A DNA stretch of 64,000 nucleotides from Tubiluchus corallicola (GCA_030141605.1 JAQGDQ010000516.1:29160-93159), one strand, 5' to 3'. Positions 12,514 through 25,400 are shown, counted from the first letter of the stretch. Numbers and translations are program-made. Notes: generated by a model from the sequence alone, not told the origin.

Positions 12514-13700
12514 TTCCGCATAATAACATTTGCAGAAATGTATTGAAGAATCTTCCCCAGTGGGTGCATACCTGTTTTATAATTGTTTTATTTGCATAAT
12601 TTTACTGTATAGTAGGTACTCGTATTTTTGCAGTTGCCTTTGTAAACCTAATAGACAGTCGTTTAGAATTCAAAATCAGGTGAAAGTTTTTGGTTCAATT
12701 AGTCAGTCATGTGCTTTATCAATGTTTGATTTTTATTTACTCAATTATTGTGGAAGCTTACAATTCCCCACCTGCTGCTATACAATTCAGGATTCTCCAT
12801 TTGCTACAGCATTCCACGAAGCACTAATATCCGGCAAGAAACCAAGAGGACAGCTATTTAGATGTTCTGAAGAAAGACTTATTAAATACTCCACTTGGCT
12901 TAAATAATGTGAATACTTGGCATGTAGCAACAGATTGGGGTACACAGCATCAAAACGAAGCACCTAAGATGATGATGAACTGCACAATTCAGTGCAACTA
13001 GGTATTGCAGGTTTTTTACATATAAAGTTATAATGTTAAAACAATGTTTGTTAAACTGGTGATCATCTGCTGTTATAGTTTTGTTTTACATTATAATGTA
13101 AAAGTCTAGTTGGCTTCAGTTAGAGGGACAGAATTTTTATAGGTAAGTGTTTACTAAAATATCAAGACAATGGAAGAGAAATTAGAAATAAGGAGCATAA
13201 AAATTGTATTTAAATATTCGCATTTAAATAGTCAAGTCTTTTAATAGACAAAAGTTGCCTTCGCTGCATGAGGCTGGCTTAAGGACTTGGGATTCGACTT
13301 GAGACTTAAAATGAAAAACTTAATAAGTGACTTGCCAACAGATGTAAGGTGATAGGAATATACTATACATAGCAGTATTTGGCAATTTATGCAACATTGT
13401 TTCATTTTTTGTCTGTGCTGCATTTTCTTATGTCACAAAATACTTAGTAATGCGCAATATAACAGAGTGGTCAACATGTAATTATTATATATTTTGCTGA
13501 TTGATCAAGACTATTGATAATAACACATCTGCACATTAGTGTTAATAGTGTATCATATGGATCGATAAATCATATAATTTCGATTAAGATATTTCTTGTT
13601 ATGTTTTATTTTTGCTACTGTAAATTTTTTACAGAATGCTCATTCAGTTTTATAGAAATAAATGAAATGAAGTTTTTCATTACGCCCTAGTTCTGTAGTT
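12514..13700 (+). other. Probable MCAT 3' UTR with a possible alternative last exon
   Basis: The stretch follows the MCAT stop and runs to an AATAAA at 13657-13662. Inside it, an acceptor-like tract (cccacctgctgc...attcag) precedes an open stretch at 12791-12907 encoding DSPFATAFHEALISGKKPRG... and ending in TAA. Its phase matches a possible donor (ACA|gtaatt) at 12504/12505. Whether this is UTR or an alternative exon cannot be settled from sequence alone. Confidence 0.45.
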
Positions 13701-14220
13701 TTTTCTTGATCATCTTAGATAAAGTTATAAACTGCATTTACACTTAGCTGCCTCAGCATATTTCACTCGTGAGAAATTGCAATTTCTGCTCTTGAAATGT
13801 CAGAGCTCACTTACAGACACTTACAAACACAACTAATGCCAACAGTCTTCTAGTAGATTTAAATTGAGGAATTTTTGTCGAGAGTCATCAGTTTCCTGGG
13901 AATTTATGAAATTTGCACATAATTGCAAAAGTGCACTGTATGTCATGAATTCTTGGAAAGATTAAAGGGTCACTCATAAATTATGTAAGACCTGAGTAGG
14001 AGTGGCAAAGTGAACTGTTACAAGTGTGACAGGAGATAAGGGAAAACTTAGATTTTTTCCTGTTTTATGAGGTGCTTATAAAGCTGGACCAACAAAGTCA
14101 CTTCTTTTCAAAATATTAAAAATGTTATAAGTTAAAAAAGCAATGAAAACAATTTTAGAACATTATTTTTTTGAACTGTGGTATCAATATTTTCCCAAAT
14201 TAGCTGACAACTAACAATAT

Positions 14221-14442
14221 CATTAATTAATTATGACTGTGATTGCCAGATTTTTTCTAAGCCATTACTGTGGTTTATTGTACCAATTATTTACCATTTT
14301 TGGTTATGAGTTGGAGAAAGGAGACAACTTTTCAGCATTTCCTTTCTCCAAGTCATTACCCACAAAGGTAATAATTGCTACAATAAACCACAATAATGGT
14401 TTATAAAAAAATCTGGCAATCACAGTCATAATTAGTTAATTA
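14221..14442. repeat. Foldback (long inverted repeat) sequence
   Basis: The left arm (ttatgactgtgattgccag onward) and right arm (ctggcaatcacagtcataa) are inverted copies. Pairing continues inward through 'gccattactgtggtttattgta' and 'tacaataaaccacaataatgg'-type blocks. Termini are ttaattaat-like. This is probably a small foldback MITE or a decayed insertion; no clear target duplication is visible beyond the AT-rich ends. Confidence 0.75.
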
Positions 14443-16339
14443 TTTTGAACTAGTTGTAGAATATGATAATATTTCTAAAATGCCCTGGTGTTTTCATACC
14501 ACATAATATTTGAGCCCTTTCTAAACTGTTTCTTTAACAGTGGGTAGAGTATCAGTTTCCACTTCTTTAACTATGATTTCTTATCTTAGGGTGAGCACAA
14601 TGGAATAATCATCGTTTCTAAAAATAAACCTGAACACTCTTCATTACTAAAGGATGAAATTAAAACTGTAGTTGAAAAAAATTATAAACAATTATTTTCT
14701 AAATTATAAAATAGCTCTCAATGAAAAGTGACTTTTGTGCCACATTGTAGAATGAAAAAATATGGGTGGAAAAGCCCTGCAACACAAGTTATGGATTGTT
14801 AAGTTTCTGGTTCCATATATGTTAGCTTATAAGATGATACAAATTGAAAAGTTTTTGCCATATTTGAATGATAGCTTATAAGATGATAAAAATTTAAGTT
14901 TTTGCCATATCCGAGTGATATTAAATATCACGAATGTTATGTACAAGCAACTTATGATAGCTGTACATTAGTAACACTAAACAAGTTACTCTTCCAGTAA
15001 TCCAGGCTTCTGATGAGTCAAATATATGACTTAAAAAGAGTAACACAATCAAAAATTGTGCAAGTAATAATTTGCACCTGAGAAGGTACAACTGTCTGCA
15101 TTGTGAACCTTGATCACTTGCTCTTAATACTTTAGTAGGTACGTTGCAGCTACAACTAGTAACACTATACGCAATAAAATTATAGTAATACGTGTACAAG
15201 TGTAGGTGTGCGGCGCACCGCGGGTGCACATTCATAATTTCAAGCCATGCCTTTGAAAGAGCTCGCGCACGCGCTGACGCACATATGATCTGTCAGCGCA
15301 GTGAGAACACCAGCAGACATTCACATTGTGCAAAACAATGCTAGTTTAATGTTGACTGTACTCCGTTACTTTTAGCTGGCGTAGCATGACTTTGTTCGCT
15401 TGTGCTCCTTCGCGAGAAGGTATTTTACCTCACATATGTGCTTGAGTTTGCTGTGAACAAAAGTTCTGCGAATGGAACACTGATATATATTGTAAGATCA
15501 ACACGATCTCGAGTAATTCGAGCGCTTTCAATATAGCACTACAAACTTATTATAGGTGGCTAATTAATTTGTACCAGTAGCATGGGCAGTAGCGGACAGT
15601 CACAGCACGAATTTGAAATGACGGGCAGTCATGCATCCAAAAATGATGACATTGTAAAATCAATTAGGGTTAGGGGGTTGATACGTAAATCGAATAATTA
15701 AAGGGTGATCATGTAGTTTGCGCTTAATTGTAAGCCGTAAGCGATATTTAATAATGCCACATGTGATACATCAGTTTACTTTTAATCTAATATTAAAATC
15801 GATAATTAGTCAATTAATAAATAATGCGATAAATAAAATTTTACAATCAAAAAGAAAAATGCAATGTTGAACTGAATGGTGACTGACTCGGTTTTTCCCA
15901 GGTATTTACTAAACAGTGGATATGTCTAGTAACTTTAACAATGAAAAATATTCTAAGTACTTTTCGGCATTTGAATTCTAGTGTGAACTCTACATTTTCT
16001 TACAGTCGATTTGCATATTTTTAAATTTGAATTTCCGAGTAGGAAGTCACGAAGCACAGAGGCAACACATTTAAGTCTCTAGCAAAAGACCGCAAGCAGG
16101 TGATAGGGACTGTTAATTGTTTAGGCTATTGACCTATACAAAAATGGTGGTTTTTATTTGTTTATTGAGTTCAAATTATTGTTGTTTAATTGTGTAAAGA
16201 GTTGCCAGAGCTCGACCATGTGAGTGTCCTCATACGACACTTGATGGCTGGATGACCAGGAACTTGGTAACTGTAAATTATGGTCAATTGTCGGGCCACT
16301 TGTTTTAGTACGTTAAGTGTTACGATAAGCCGGTAAGAA

Positions 16340-16550
16340 TAATTGCAACCTAAAGCGACGCTTACCAGACATCCGAAATGCGTATGCGATATCGATAAAA
16401 TCGGTTTATATTGTTTTCAATACACCCGTTTATCAGACCTGCCTTACGCATTATTCTTTCATTTTTATATGCAGCTATGCCATAGGTGGATAACGCATTC
16501 CGGATGTACTTCGCAACGGCCTGAACACTTGTGTGTCTGCAATTAAATAC
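16340..16550 (+). repeat. Dispersed repeat, second copy (inverted versus 6100-6560)
   Basis: Shares 'gtttatattgttttcaat' and flanking words with the reverse complement of about 6205-6400. Divergence is substantial. No open frame of interest is present. Confidence 0.6.
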
Positions 16551-16599
16551 ACAAATAGCCAAGTAACAGGCCTTGCGGCAGTACTATTGGCACACAATC

Positions 16600-16755
16600 G
16601 TACGGTCTAGCAGGTACAAGCTGATTTTCGTTACGCGTTTGACCTACATAATAGATCTAGGATTCTAGGTAATTACTACTGCGACATTCTCACATGTATG
16701 TGCTGTTTTAATGAAAAAGGCAAATGGAAAGACTCGATAATGTTATGTTGGAAAG
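16600..16755 (+). other. Probable 5' untranslated exon of the GT92 gene
   Basis: A strong donor (GAAAG|gtaagtat) ends at 16755, and a matching acceptor (ttattttgtag) precedes 17985. Reading through this junction meets stops before the GT92 ATG, so the exon is non-coding. The 5' limit shown is a guess; no TATA box or initiator could be assigned. Confidence 0.4.
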
Positions 16756-16853
16756 GTAAGTATCATCGTTTTAAAATAATATATATATATAATGTTCAAC
16801 AATAATAAAGTTAAACTCGAAACCCTTGGCAATTACAGTTACCTTACTACATG

Positions 16854-17191
16854 TAATAACAAAATGATCTTGTATCTCATACGTATGGTAACCTACGTAG
16901 CTGCTCGTTTACAGCACGCTGATAGATATCCAAGAAACTGCTGGCATTTTCAACAGGTATGGGTACCTATGTAGGTATTTAAAGTTGGTTAGAGATTGAA
17001 TGTTTCATATAACCCAAAATAACCCTTACACAAACGGCTACAAAAATTAAAGCCATAACAAGAGTCAAAATAAGCTACAAAGGTGAGCTAAAAAGTACAC
17101 TTCAATGAAAAATCTCACAATTACAAGACAAGAATAAAATACACTGTTTCAAACCACCACAGTTGATTTATCATCAGGTGGAAGATTAAAA
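16854..17191 (+). repeat. Direct repeat, copy 1 (5' side of GT92, within its intron)
   Basis: It matches 21546-21910 in the same orientation. Shared blocks include taataacaaaatgatcttg at the start, 'ctacgtag..tttaaa', 'ccataacaagagt', and a nearly identical tract 'aaaaatctcacaattacaag' followed by 'acaagaataaaatacactg' and 'caaaccacca'. The copies are diverged and differ by several indels. Confidence 0.85.
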
Positions 17192-18007
17192 AAGAGAAAT
17201 GGCATGAAATTACTAAACTATGCTAATTTTTGGAGGATTTTTATATTATAACACATGAATTTCACACTTGAAAAAGGATGCAGCCACAAAAAAGCACAGA
17301 CACAAATTGCTTGCCACAATCAGAGTATCTTAGAGTGAGATCAAAACTCATATGAATCATAATGTGTGGACCAAATATTTGTTAAAAATATTGAGGCATT
17401 GCATCATTTCATTGCTAGAGGAATCTGTCCATTTTCATTGACTCCAGTCTTTTGCTTCTGACTTTGGCTCCATGACTCGAACTCTGACACCACAGCTACA
17501 AATTTTTTCCAGTTGTTCACATAGTTTTGTACTATTTTTGCAGGAGCGAATATTTTTATTTAGTCACTGTCTTCATTGTCCATCATCTAGCACTGATGAA
17601 GACTAAACAGGAGCTGACTGAGTTTCCTGTTATGTTAAATACCATCACAGCATGTCTTAGACAAAGCTACTGAGACGTTTTTATTACAGTCTAAAAGGTA
17701 ATTCTACATATATTTTGTGGATGAATCATACAAATTTCAGATCTAACTTAAGTAAATGAAATGAAATAATAATCTAATAAAAAATCAAAATGATTGGAAT
17801 AGAACCTGGAATGGGTGGCAAATATCAGTTGAGCACATTTTACCTGAAGTGCATAGCAATATTTTGTCACACCATTTGTTCAATAGCAAAGTGATTAAAA
17901 TTTTGTACCCTCAAAGTTCTGCATCTTATGTAAGAGTAAGCTAAGATGTACAGAATACACCGCAGAACTTATTTTATTTTGTAGGTTGATTAAAGGTGAA
18001 AACATCA

Positions 18008-19477
18008 ATGATTTGCATGATGCGAAAAAAATTTCGGACAAGATTTGTGATAGTTATAGTCATTATATGCAGTATTATCTTAATTATAACACTACAGAAA
18101 GATTTCGCAAGCAAAACACAATACATATTGTCAAATGGCACGCAAGATGCTGTTTATGTACGAAAAGGTGATGCAGGATCTGTGATCGTTCAAGAAAATA
18201 GCGCATATTTACATCAAAGTCCTGTGCAAGCAGCATCTGTGATAACTCCAGAAAGTATTGTGCATTCACGTCAAAGTCATGATCAATCAACAACTGTGAT
18301 TGCTTCAGGTGACCAAATAGATCAGTGGCAAATAGTAGATGGCGTAGAGAAATTAGTGATGGTTTATTCAGCCTATTATGATGGGAGAACAAAAAACAAC
18401 AGAAGAATAGTTGTAATTGGAACAACTGTAAAGAAACCGCCTTGGCCTGAGCTCTATTGTCAGTTGAGGTATAATACCACAGAAGATGTACCTGTTACAG
18501 TAAGAACTAGAATTGTAATAATCAAAGAAAACTGGAATTTAATTTATAGTGCATGTTATTTTGACTGTGGATTACAAAGATCTGCAAAAATACCAAGTTA
18601 TGTATCTATAGTCAGTAAATCAGAGCTTGCTAACAACACTACATCGTCAAATTACTTGATAGTCCATAACACATCAAAACAGGATGGATTTCCTAAAAAA
18701 GGAAACAGCAAATTTTGTGTATGTGTTAAGCCATTTCACTACCATTACAATAAAGTAAATCAGTTAGCTGAATTTGTAGAAATGAATCGAATACTTGGAG
18801 TCGAACATTTTACATTTTATAATGATACCGTGGGAGAAGATGTTGATCGTTTGCTTAGGCTTTACAATGCACAAGGTGTAGCAGAAATTTTACCATGGAC
18901 TTTAGGAAAAATGAAAAATCAAAAAGAAATTCGAACAGAAAATATGTTTGCCGCAATTAATGACTGTATGTACAGAAATATGTTTGTTTACGAATGGCAT
19001 ATTTTTATTGATGTTGATGAGTACATATTCCCACATAACAGTAAGCTCAACTCATTTGCTGATCTAATTGCACAACTTCTGGTACCATATGAATCATCCT
19101 TCTACTATGCAGCTTACTGCTTCAGAAATTCGTTCTTCTATTTGGATTGGCTAAATGATACAGCTGCTAGAAATCAGTCTGTGCAACTTATTACTCAGCT
19201 GAAAACGACACGAACACAGAAGATCTGGCAGCGGGGTAACCGATCAAAGTGTATAATTCGAGGGACAGACTGCATGCAAATGGGTAATCATGCAGTGTGG
19301 GTGATGACAAACGGCAAGCGTGCCCACACAGTTGATCCCGCATTAGGAATACTGCATCATTATCGTATTTGTGAGTACGGTGGGAGTGAATGTCTTGACC
19401 TACCAAATGTGATTGACCAAACTGCACATAAATGGCAGGAGAAATTGATAAATAGAGTGAAGCATGTGCTGAACTAA
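18008..19477 (+). CDS. Glycosyltransferase family 92 protein (type II membrane)
   Basis: The frame encodes 489 residues in one exon. GT92 (DUF23) enzymes, such as C. elegans GALT-1, transfer galactose to N-glycan core residues in the Golgi. Here a short basic cytoplasmic tail is followed by one membrane segment (about residues 13-29, FVIVIVIICSIILIITL), a variable stem, and a catalytic domain from about residue 235. That domain shows CVCVKPFHYHYN, the conserved LAEFVEMNRILGVEHFTFYN, the metal-binding D335-V-D337-E in WHIFIDVDEYIFP, GNHAVW, and a closing ILHHYR. Several NxS/T sites are present. The exon acceptor is at 17983-17984, an in-frame TGA follows at 17987, and the first ATG is 18008. 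The donor and acceptor sugars cannot be told from sequence. Confidence 0.92.
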   Translation: MICMMRKKFRTRFVIVIVIICSIILIITLQKDFASKTQYILSNGTQDAVYVRKGDAGSVIVQENSAYLHQSPVQAASVITPESIVHSRQSHDQSTTVIASGDQIDQWQIVDGVEKLVMVYSAYYDGRTKNNRRIVVIGTTVKKPPWPELYCQLRYNTTEDVPVTVRTRIVIIKENWNLIYSACYFDCGLQRSAKIPSYVSIVSKSELANNTTSSNYLIVHNTSKQDGFPKKGNSKFCVCVKPFHYHYNKVNQLAEFVEMNRILGVEHFTFYNDTVGEDVDRLLRLYNAQGVAEILPWTLGKMKNQKEIRTENMFAAINDCMYRNMFVYEWHIFIDVDEYIFPHNSKLNSFADLIAQLLVPYESSFYYAAYCFRNSFFYLDWLNDTAARNQSVQLITQLKTTRTQKIWQRGNRSKCIIRGTDCMQMGNHAVWVMTNGKRAHTVDPALGILHHYRICEYGGSECLDLPNVIDQTAHKWQEKLINRVKHVLN

Positions 19478-22456
19478 ATGACATGTCTTGCAATTTAGTT
19501 TTTAAATATTTGCATTGATTATTGTGTGCCAAAAGTTTTTATTCTTATAGTAAGCAGTTTTAGCAGAACGGTAATATTCACGCAATTCTCTTTGTACTTA
19601 AGTGTAGCATTATTTCTAATACATTTGAACATACACAGTGAGGTAAATAATTATATTCGACCATTTTTCTGAGATTCTTTCTCCTTTCAGATGCACATCA
19701 GTTAACTAGCTGGTTATTTATTGTATTAAATAGTTAAATACTGTATTTAAATTCATTCGTATGAATTCATTCATTACTTGAAAGAACTAAGTGAAAAGTA
19801 AAAATTTATTCCAAAAACAGAAATTTTATGCAAACATTTAAAGTACATTAAAAAATTTATAAAGCATTGTTAACTAAAATTAAAAAAAAATTATACCAAC
19901 ATTTTTAGCAATTTTAGTTTTTATGTAGAAATATATACTGTCAGCAACAAAACTGGCAGTGTGCTAACTTTCTGGAGAGAAAAGTGAAGAAGCTATCCAT
20001 CAATCAATGATCAGAATGTGAAGAACTGATAAAAATTACACTACCTTCTGTTAAGTTTAGTATGTAATTACAGATGTCAATACCAGCATCGTAATATTTC
20101 ATATTAAATACGGGTATTTAAAACTTGTTCTATTTACTTACAAGAAAATGAAGCAGCATACAGCAGAGTCTGCAGTTCTGCATATTTATATATACACTTC
20201 ATCAATATATAACCAGTAACTGTTACTACCAAGAAGACAATGTGAAAACACCCCTGCATTATAATAACAAAAACTGTAAATACAGTAAAAGGCCTACAGT
20301 CAAATAAACAGGCAAGAAATGCAACATTTTGAAACTGAATGTAATTATGTCTTGCCAAAATTAAAATAGTATTATGTACTGAAAAACTGAAATTAAAGTC
20401 TAAATAAGTAATAAGATCAGCGAACTGCTATAACTACAGATCGGTGTATTGCTACAAAATTTATATTATATTTAGCTAGCAAATAGAAATTCTGGAGTGG
20501 TTCATTTATCTTGTCTGGCTAAAATACTGAAATAGTCTCAAACAATTTACTCTTATTATAATTTGTTTCGTTCAACATAGAATTTTCTTTTGCTAACTTA
20601 CACATTTCAGTACATAACTAGTTCATTTACAAATTACGTTATTGTGTCTTAGACAGCATATCCTGTAAGTGTACACATAATGCATGAATATCTAAAAAGA
20701 TACACATGAGGACTTCAACTTTGAAATAAATACTATTATAAATGCAGCACTCAGAAAATTCTGCCAGTGATTCAAATGAGGACATCATGCTTTCTGGTAA
20801 AACCTTCACATGATCAATTTTGGACTACATTTTAAAAGCAAACAGTACAGTAACCTGCATTATCTACAATATAACATTATTATAGTGAACATGCCAGAAG
20901 AAAGTACTCTATAAGTATATGCGGCTAGTCATACGTATATGACTACTAGATAGATGGACAAGCACATATTAATAATAAAAGGGTATAAATATTATATAAT
21001 GTATATATTGCATAGATTCATAATAGATGTAAAGTACTTTTAGAAGATGCTGTCAATTGTCAACTACTTTGCCATATATTCAAATTCAATGGAAAGTGTT
21101 TTATGTAACTTCAGTAAACTAAAAATTATCGAGTGTTTGATATTAAATGTGTGTACAGTGTGTTTAGTTGTAAATTTACGTGACATGTTTAGTAAGGTCA
21201 ATGAGATTCAAAAAAGTCAGCCAATTTTGTTTGCACAAATGTCTCCCTCGTATAAGAAGTTTTTACAGTAGGATTCATCACTTGATGAAACAACTCCGGA
21301 GTATGCTGCCGGTGTACATACGTAAAACAGTTGGGCGCCGAGTGACTCATTGTTTTATATAGGAGCAGACAAGATGACCTTTCGACATTACATGTTAACA
21401 ACTCAGCATGATGTACATTACATGCTAACAACTTTTCTCCAACTCCAAGAATGACAAATTAAATTTAACTGTAAATTAAGTTGCGAACAACAGTGTCACG
21501 GATTCTCATGAATGAGTTCAACTCTGCCGCTAGTCATTTCGTTTAGTAATAACAAAATGATCTTGTATCTTATATGTATGTAACTTATATAACTACTCAT
21601 TTACAGTACGATGATAGATATTCAAGAAATTGCTGGTATTTTCAACACTTGTGTCTTATCCTGGTATGGATACCTACGTAGGCATTTAAAATTGTTTCGA
21701 GATTGAGTGTCTTATACAACCCAGTTTTGGGTTCCTTATTCAACAGCTACCAAAATTAGATCCATAACAAGAGTTTTAACTGTGAGGGGCTATTTACAAA
21801 GATGGGTTAAAAAGTACACTTAATGAAAAATCTCACAATTACAAGACAAGAATAAAATACACTGGTTCAAACCACCACTGTTGGTTTATCATTAAGTGGA
21901 ACATTAAAAAAAATCGGTTTATTCCGGTTCTTGCAACCTGCACAAACCTTCCTAGAGGTGCTCAGACTGTAATTTTACATTGGCTTCGCTTTGAATCATT
22001 TATAACTGCAGGTCAGCCTTTAATTTGAAGTAATAAATTTCATCATTACATCTGTACAAGTGACCATTTAGTGCTTGCAATCCTATAAGCAACGTCATAT
22101 GTTCCATCCAAGGTTATTAAGTTAGGTTATTTTTTCTTCTTTTTAATGTAAAGCATGTAAGTATTACAACAAACTATATTTTTGGGTGGCCACTTTTCAA
22201 TTAAATAGTTGCACTTTTTTCTAACTCGCAAAGTCAATACCGGTGTGTATGCAATAAACCATGTTCGCTATAATGCTAAATATAGTATTATACTGTACGT
22301 TGATTGATAAGCGTTCCTCATTGCGCCAAATGTAAAATTCTGAACTAACCTCACAATGACACCTTGAAAATGCATGCATCAAAATCCACACATAGTTTCA
22401 GGCTTGCTATATTGGCACAGATAGCCAACGTCCACAGAAGTCATTCCTCAGAAATA
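19478..22456. other. Convergent intergenic region: GT92 3' UTR and downstream of the minus-strand gene
   Basis: No protein-coding exon is recognised. The region is AT-rich, with several candidate polyA signals on both strands that I could not assign. It contains the second direct repeat (21546-21910) and a short fragment near 21334-21350 (gttgggcgccgagtgactc) that matches the terminus of the element at 4022-4775. Confidence 0.5.
21546..21910 (+). repeat. Direct repeat, copy 2 (3' side of GT92)
   Basis: Same orientation and same block order as 16854-17191, about 4.7 kb away. It holds additional bases (for example 'cttgtgtcttatcc' and 'gggttccttattcaac'). No terminal inverted repeats or target duplications are obvious. 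Confidence 0.85.
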
Positions 22457-25400
22457 CTACTTGCGTTGTTTGCGCATAAAAGTGTGTTTTGCTGAATCGC
22501 TATCACTTTTATTACTTGACAAGCTGTGCTCACATGGAGAAGTTTCTTCCGACTGTAAATTCTTTGTTTCTTCACATCCACCTGTGGAACAAGCATCTAA
22601 GTGATACAAAATTTCATAGCAAATTATTTTTAAGCTCATTTATGAATACTGTTTTCTTACTTTAGATTTTAATTGAAACTAAACTTTGAAGCATTAATTC
22701 AAGCCATCATAAGGGATGTAAGAAAAAAACTGCAGCTCCATTTGTAATATAGGAGTGAACGAGCAGCCCATAATAAGAATTGGCCTAAAATTTATGATTT
22801 TCCTCTTACTAAAGTTCCTTGCAATTTTATGAATTTTTATTGATATTTAACTACTGTTGCAATATAAATCATTAACTTTTTTATTATTACACCGGTCTTC
22901 AAAATAAATGCCGAATACACACTACAGCACAAATAAATTAACATACTTTATCTTCACCTGATAAGACATTGTTAGGATTTCGGAGAGACGAATATTTTCT
23001 AAGAGGAGGAGGTGGTCGACTCACAATGGGCACACGTTGGATGGTAGGTGATGGAAAATCCTCGCTTTTTCCATATATGTACACAATGTTAGGTGGCGCT
23101 TCTTTCACTTCCTATTGCAGAAGTTACAAAATTATCACACTGTAAATTATAAAATTATCTTATTGTAACAATACATAAGCCCATACATGGTTAACTCTAC
23201 GTCAGGGTATACTGCACTATAGTATCTGCTTACAGGTGCCAGCAGGTTACATTAACAAATACAAAGAAATGGGAAATTGGAAACTGATGAAAAGTAATTA
23301 ATAACATCTACACATAAGAATATACATGTTAGCTTAACGTATTTAATACTAGTACCCCCTTTAAATTTTAAAGTTGCAAAATTATAAAATGAAACCACTG
23401 TAAATTTATCAAAAGCAGGCAGTAATTATAAAGAAATGACAATGTATCGTTTAATTAATTACAACTTTTTTAATATATACATGAATTCAATACTTAAAAT
23501 ACATTTTCTAAAAATGTTAATGAAAAACTAAATTAATAGCAGATATGTAAACCAAAAGAGCGGTAATATTTGCCAAAAATTTTATGATTGCATAAAACTG
23601 GGTTAGCTGTTAAAACAAACACAAAAAATGCTTGCCTTTTCAGCTGGCTCAGATGAAATAGATGAGCGTCTATCACAGGCACACCGAAGGCACTTTGGAA
23701 AAACACTATTAGCATTAGATGCATTAGATTTCAATGCGGAAGACTGTGACTGAGCAGCAGACTTTTTCTTCAGTTCATTTAATCGTGAATATGTGTAGCT
23801 ATGCCTGACATAAAAGATTAATAAACAACATTTCAGTTTTAGTTCAAGTCACGAATGAACGAGCATGGCAATTAATAATCAACAAAAGTCAAGAAAGAAA
23901 TATTGACTTGTTACGGGTGTCTTAATTTCCAAAAAAAATCATCTACCATCATAGGTGGATCCAAGAGGGGGTGCAGTGGGCCCCCCATTCTTGCCACAAC
24001 AAAATTATTTTATTTCAGAATACATCCATGATGTTCGTGTGTAAAGTGTGAAGAAGGTGCATCTTCCATGCACGCCCTTGACGTCTACTGTTGTAATGCT
24101 AAACTAGTTGAATGCGCACTTCTTAGTTATATGAAAGGGAAAGCTGAGTGTGACTGACTAAGAGTGAAGCGGCCTGTCCATTCGCGGAAGTGGAATCGTT
24201 ATGTTCTTAATATTCCAAACCCAGAAACGTTCTTAACCAAAAAGTAATAAAATAGAGTCATGCTGCCAGCCCAGCTTAGCAAAGTAGCAGTTTCAGGCCC
24301 CATGAATATTAGCTAGAAATCCAATTTGAGGATTCCCTCTCAGTAATCAGTCTTACCGACAAACTTTTCAAAATTGAAGAAAGAACTGGCGTTAACACCC
24401 CACTGATTTTACACATGTGGTCAGATTGCAGGAAACTGGTCCCATATTTTCAAAATTTGCCTAGATTGAGAATTCCTAGACACCCCTTTCTGGATCCCCG
24501 GCTTCGACACCTGCCCACTCCACAATAGTGCACCAAACATTCCATTCTTTGACATTCCGGTGCCCCCTTTCTAAAAATCCTGTAACCAACCCTGATCATG
24601 GCATATGAATGGAGACATTTTCGAAATGCACAATACTTGAAGAACCCGTCAATTTCGAAAGGGTGTTTTTTTAACTGGCACTGGTAACACACTTAGCAAA
24701 AGCATGTCACTAATTTTTGTCCTGTTTGAAAGTTAGAAATCTCACCTGTTATGCAACACAGCTATATAGTTTCTAGAAAAGTCAAACAGCAGGAATAGCA
24801 GGTTAATACCACAACTATCTTAGCAGTGTGATTTGTTTTATTTAGTGGCCAAAGTCATCTATATGGCAGTCGTGTGTAGTCAAACAAGTTTGTCTTAGCC
24901 ATGATTACCAGTTGTCAAAATCTTGAACGAAGCATGGGCGAATGTTTCAACTTGTGCTTTACAACTATTAATATTGTTCCTTACTGTAGACATCACAATG
25001 CAAATCCACTGCATACGTGAAAACAGTGAAATCACGCAAAAATTTGGTGGAAAAAACACTAAAACATACTCACCTACATAGCTTATAAACCTTTGCCTCG
25101 TACAGGGAATTGCATTCATGCGTACTTTATAAAGCGCAATTAGAATGACGCTATGCTGACCTGCTCCGCATAACTTGATAAGCAATGGATTTGCATTAGT
25201 GAGGAACTGGCGCTTGTACTCTACAATAAAAACAGCATGCTAACATCATCTGTTGCAAGTACAATGCACTGCTGCTTGAAACTTAGCAGTAAATACCTGC
25301 AGATTTCAAAACAACACTCTATCTTTTTCTTAATCATCATCCAATGATATAACTTCTGAGTAAACTTTTTTAATACAATTAGTCACCCCAGACGAGGCCA

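Larger units (their letters stand above)
13701..16600. other. Intergenic region between MCAT and the GT92 gene
   Basis: No exon is recognised. It holds a foldback sequence (14221-14442), a locally GC- and CpG-richer patch (about 15190-15430, with gtgcggcgcaccgcggg and gctcgcgcacgcgctgacg) that could be a promoter or enhancer, and a copy of a dispersed repeat near 16340-16550. Confidence 0.5.

Noticed and set aside
17996-18007. GTG at 17996 as the GT92 start
   Set aside because: It is not a standard eukaryotic start. An in-frame TGA lies at 17987 and the first ATG is 18008.
18084-18425. Minus-strand 113-codon frame within the GT92 ORF
   Set aside because: Antisense to a clear 489-residue GT92 protein; no independent support. 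The same applies to the frame at 19191-19532.
24450-24692. 80-codon Cys-rich minus-strand frame
   Set aside because: It lies in a repeat-like segment within an intron, with no splice or domain support.
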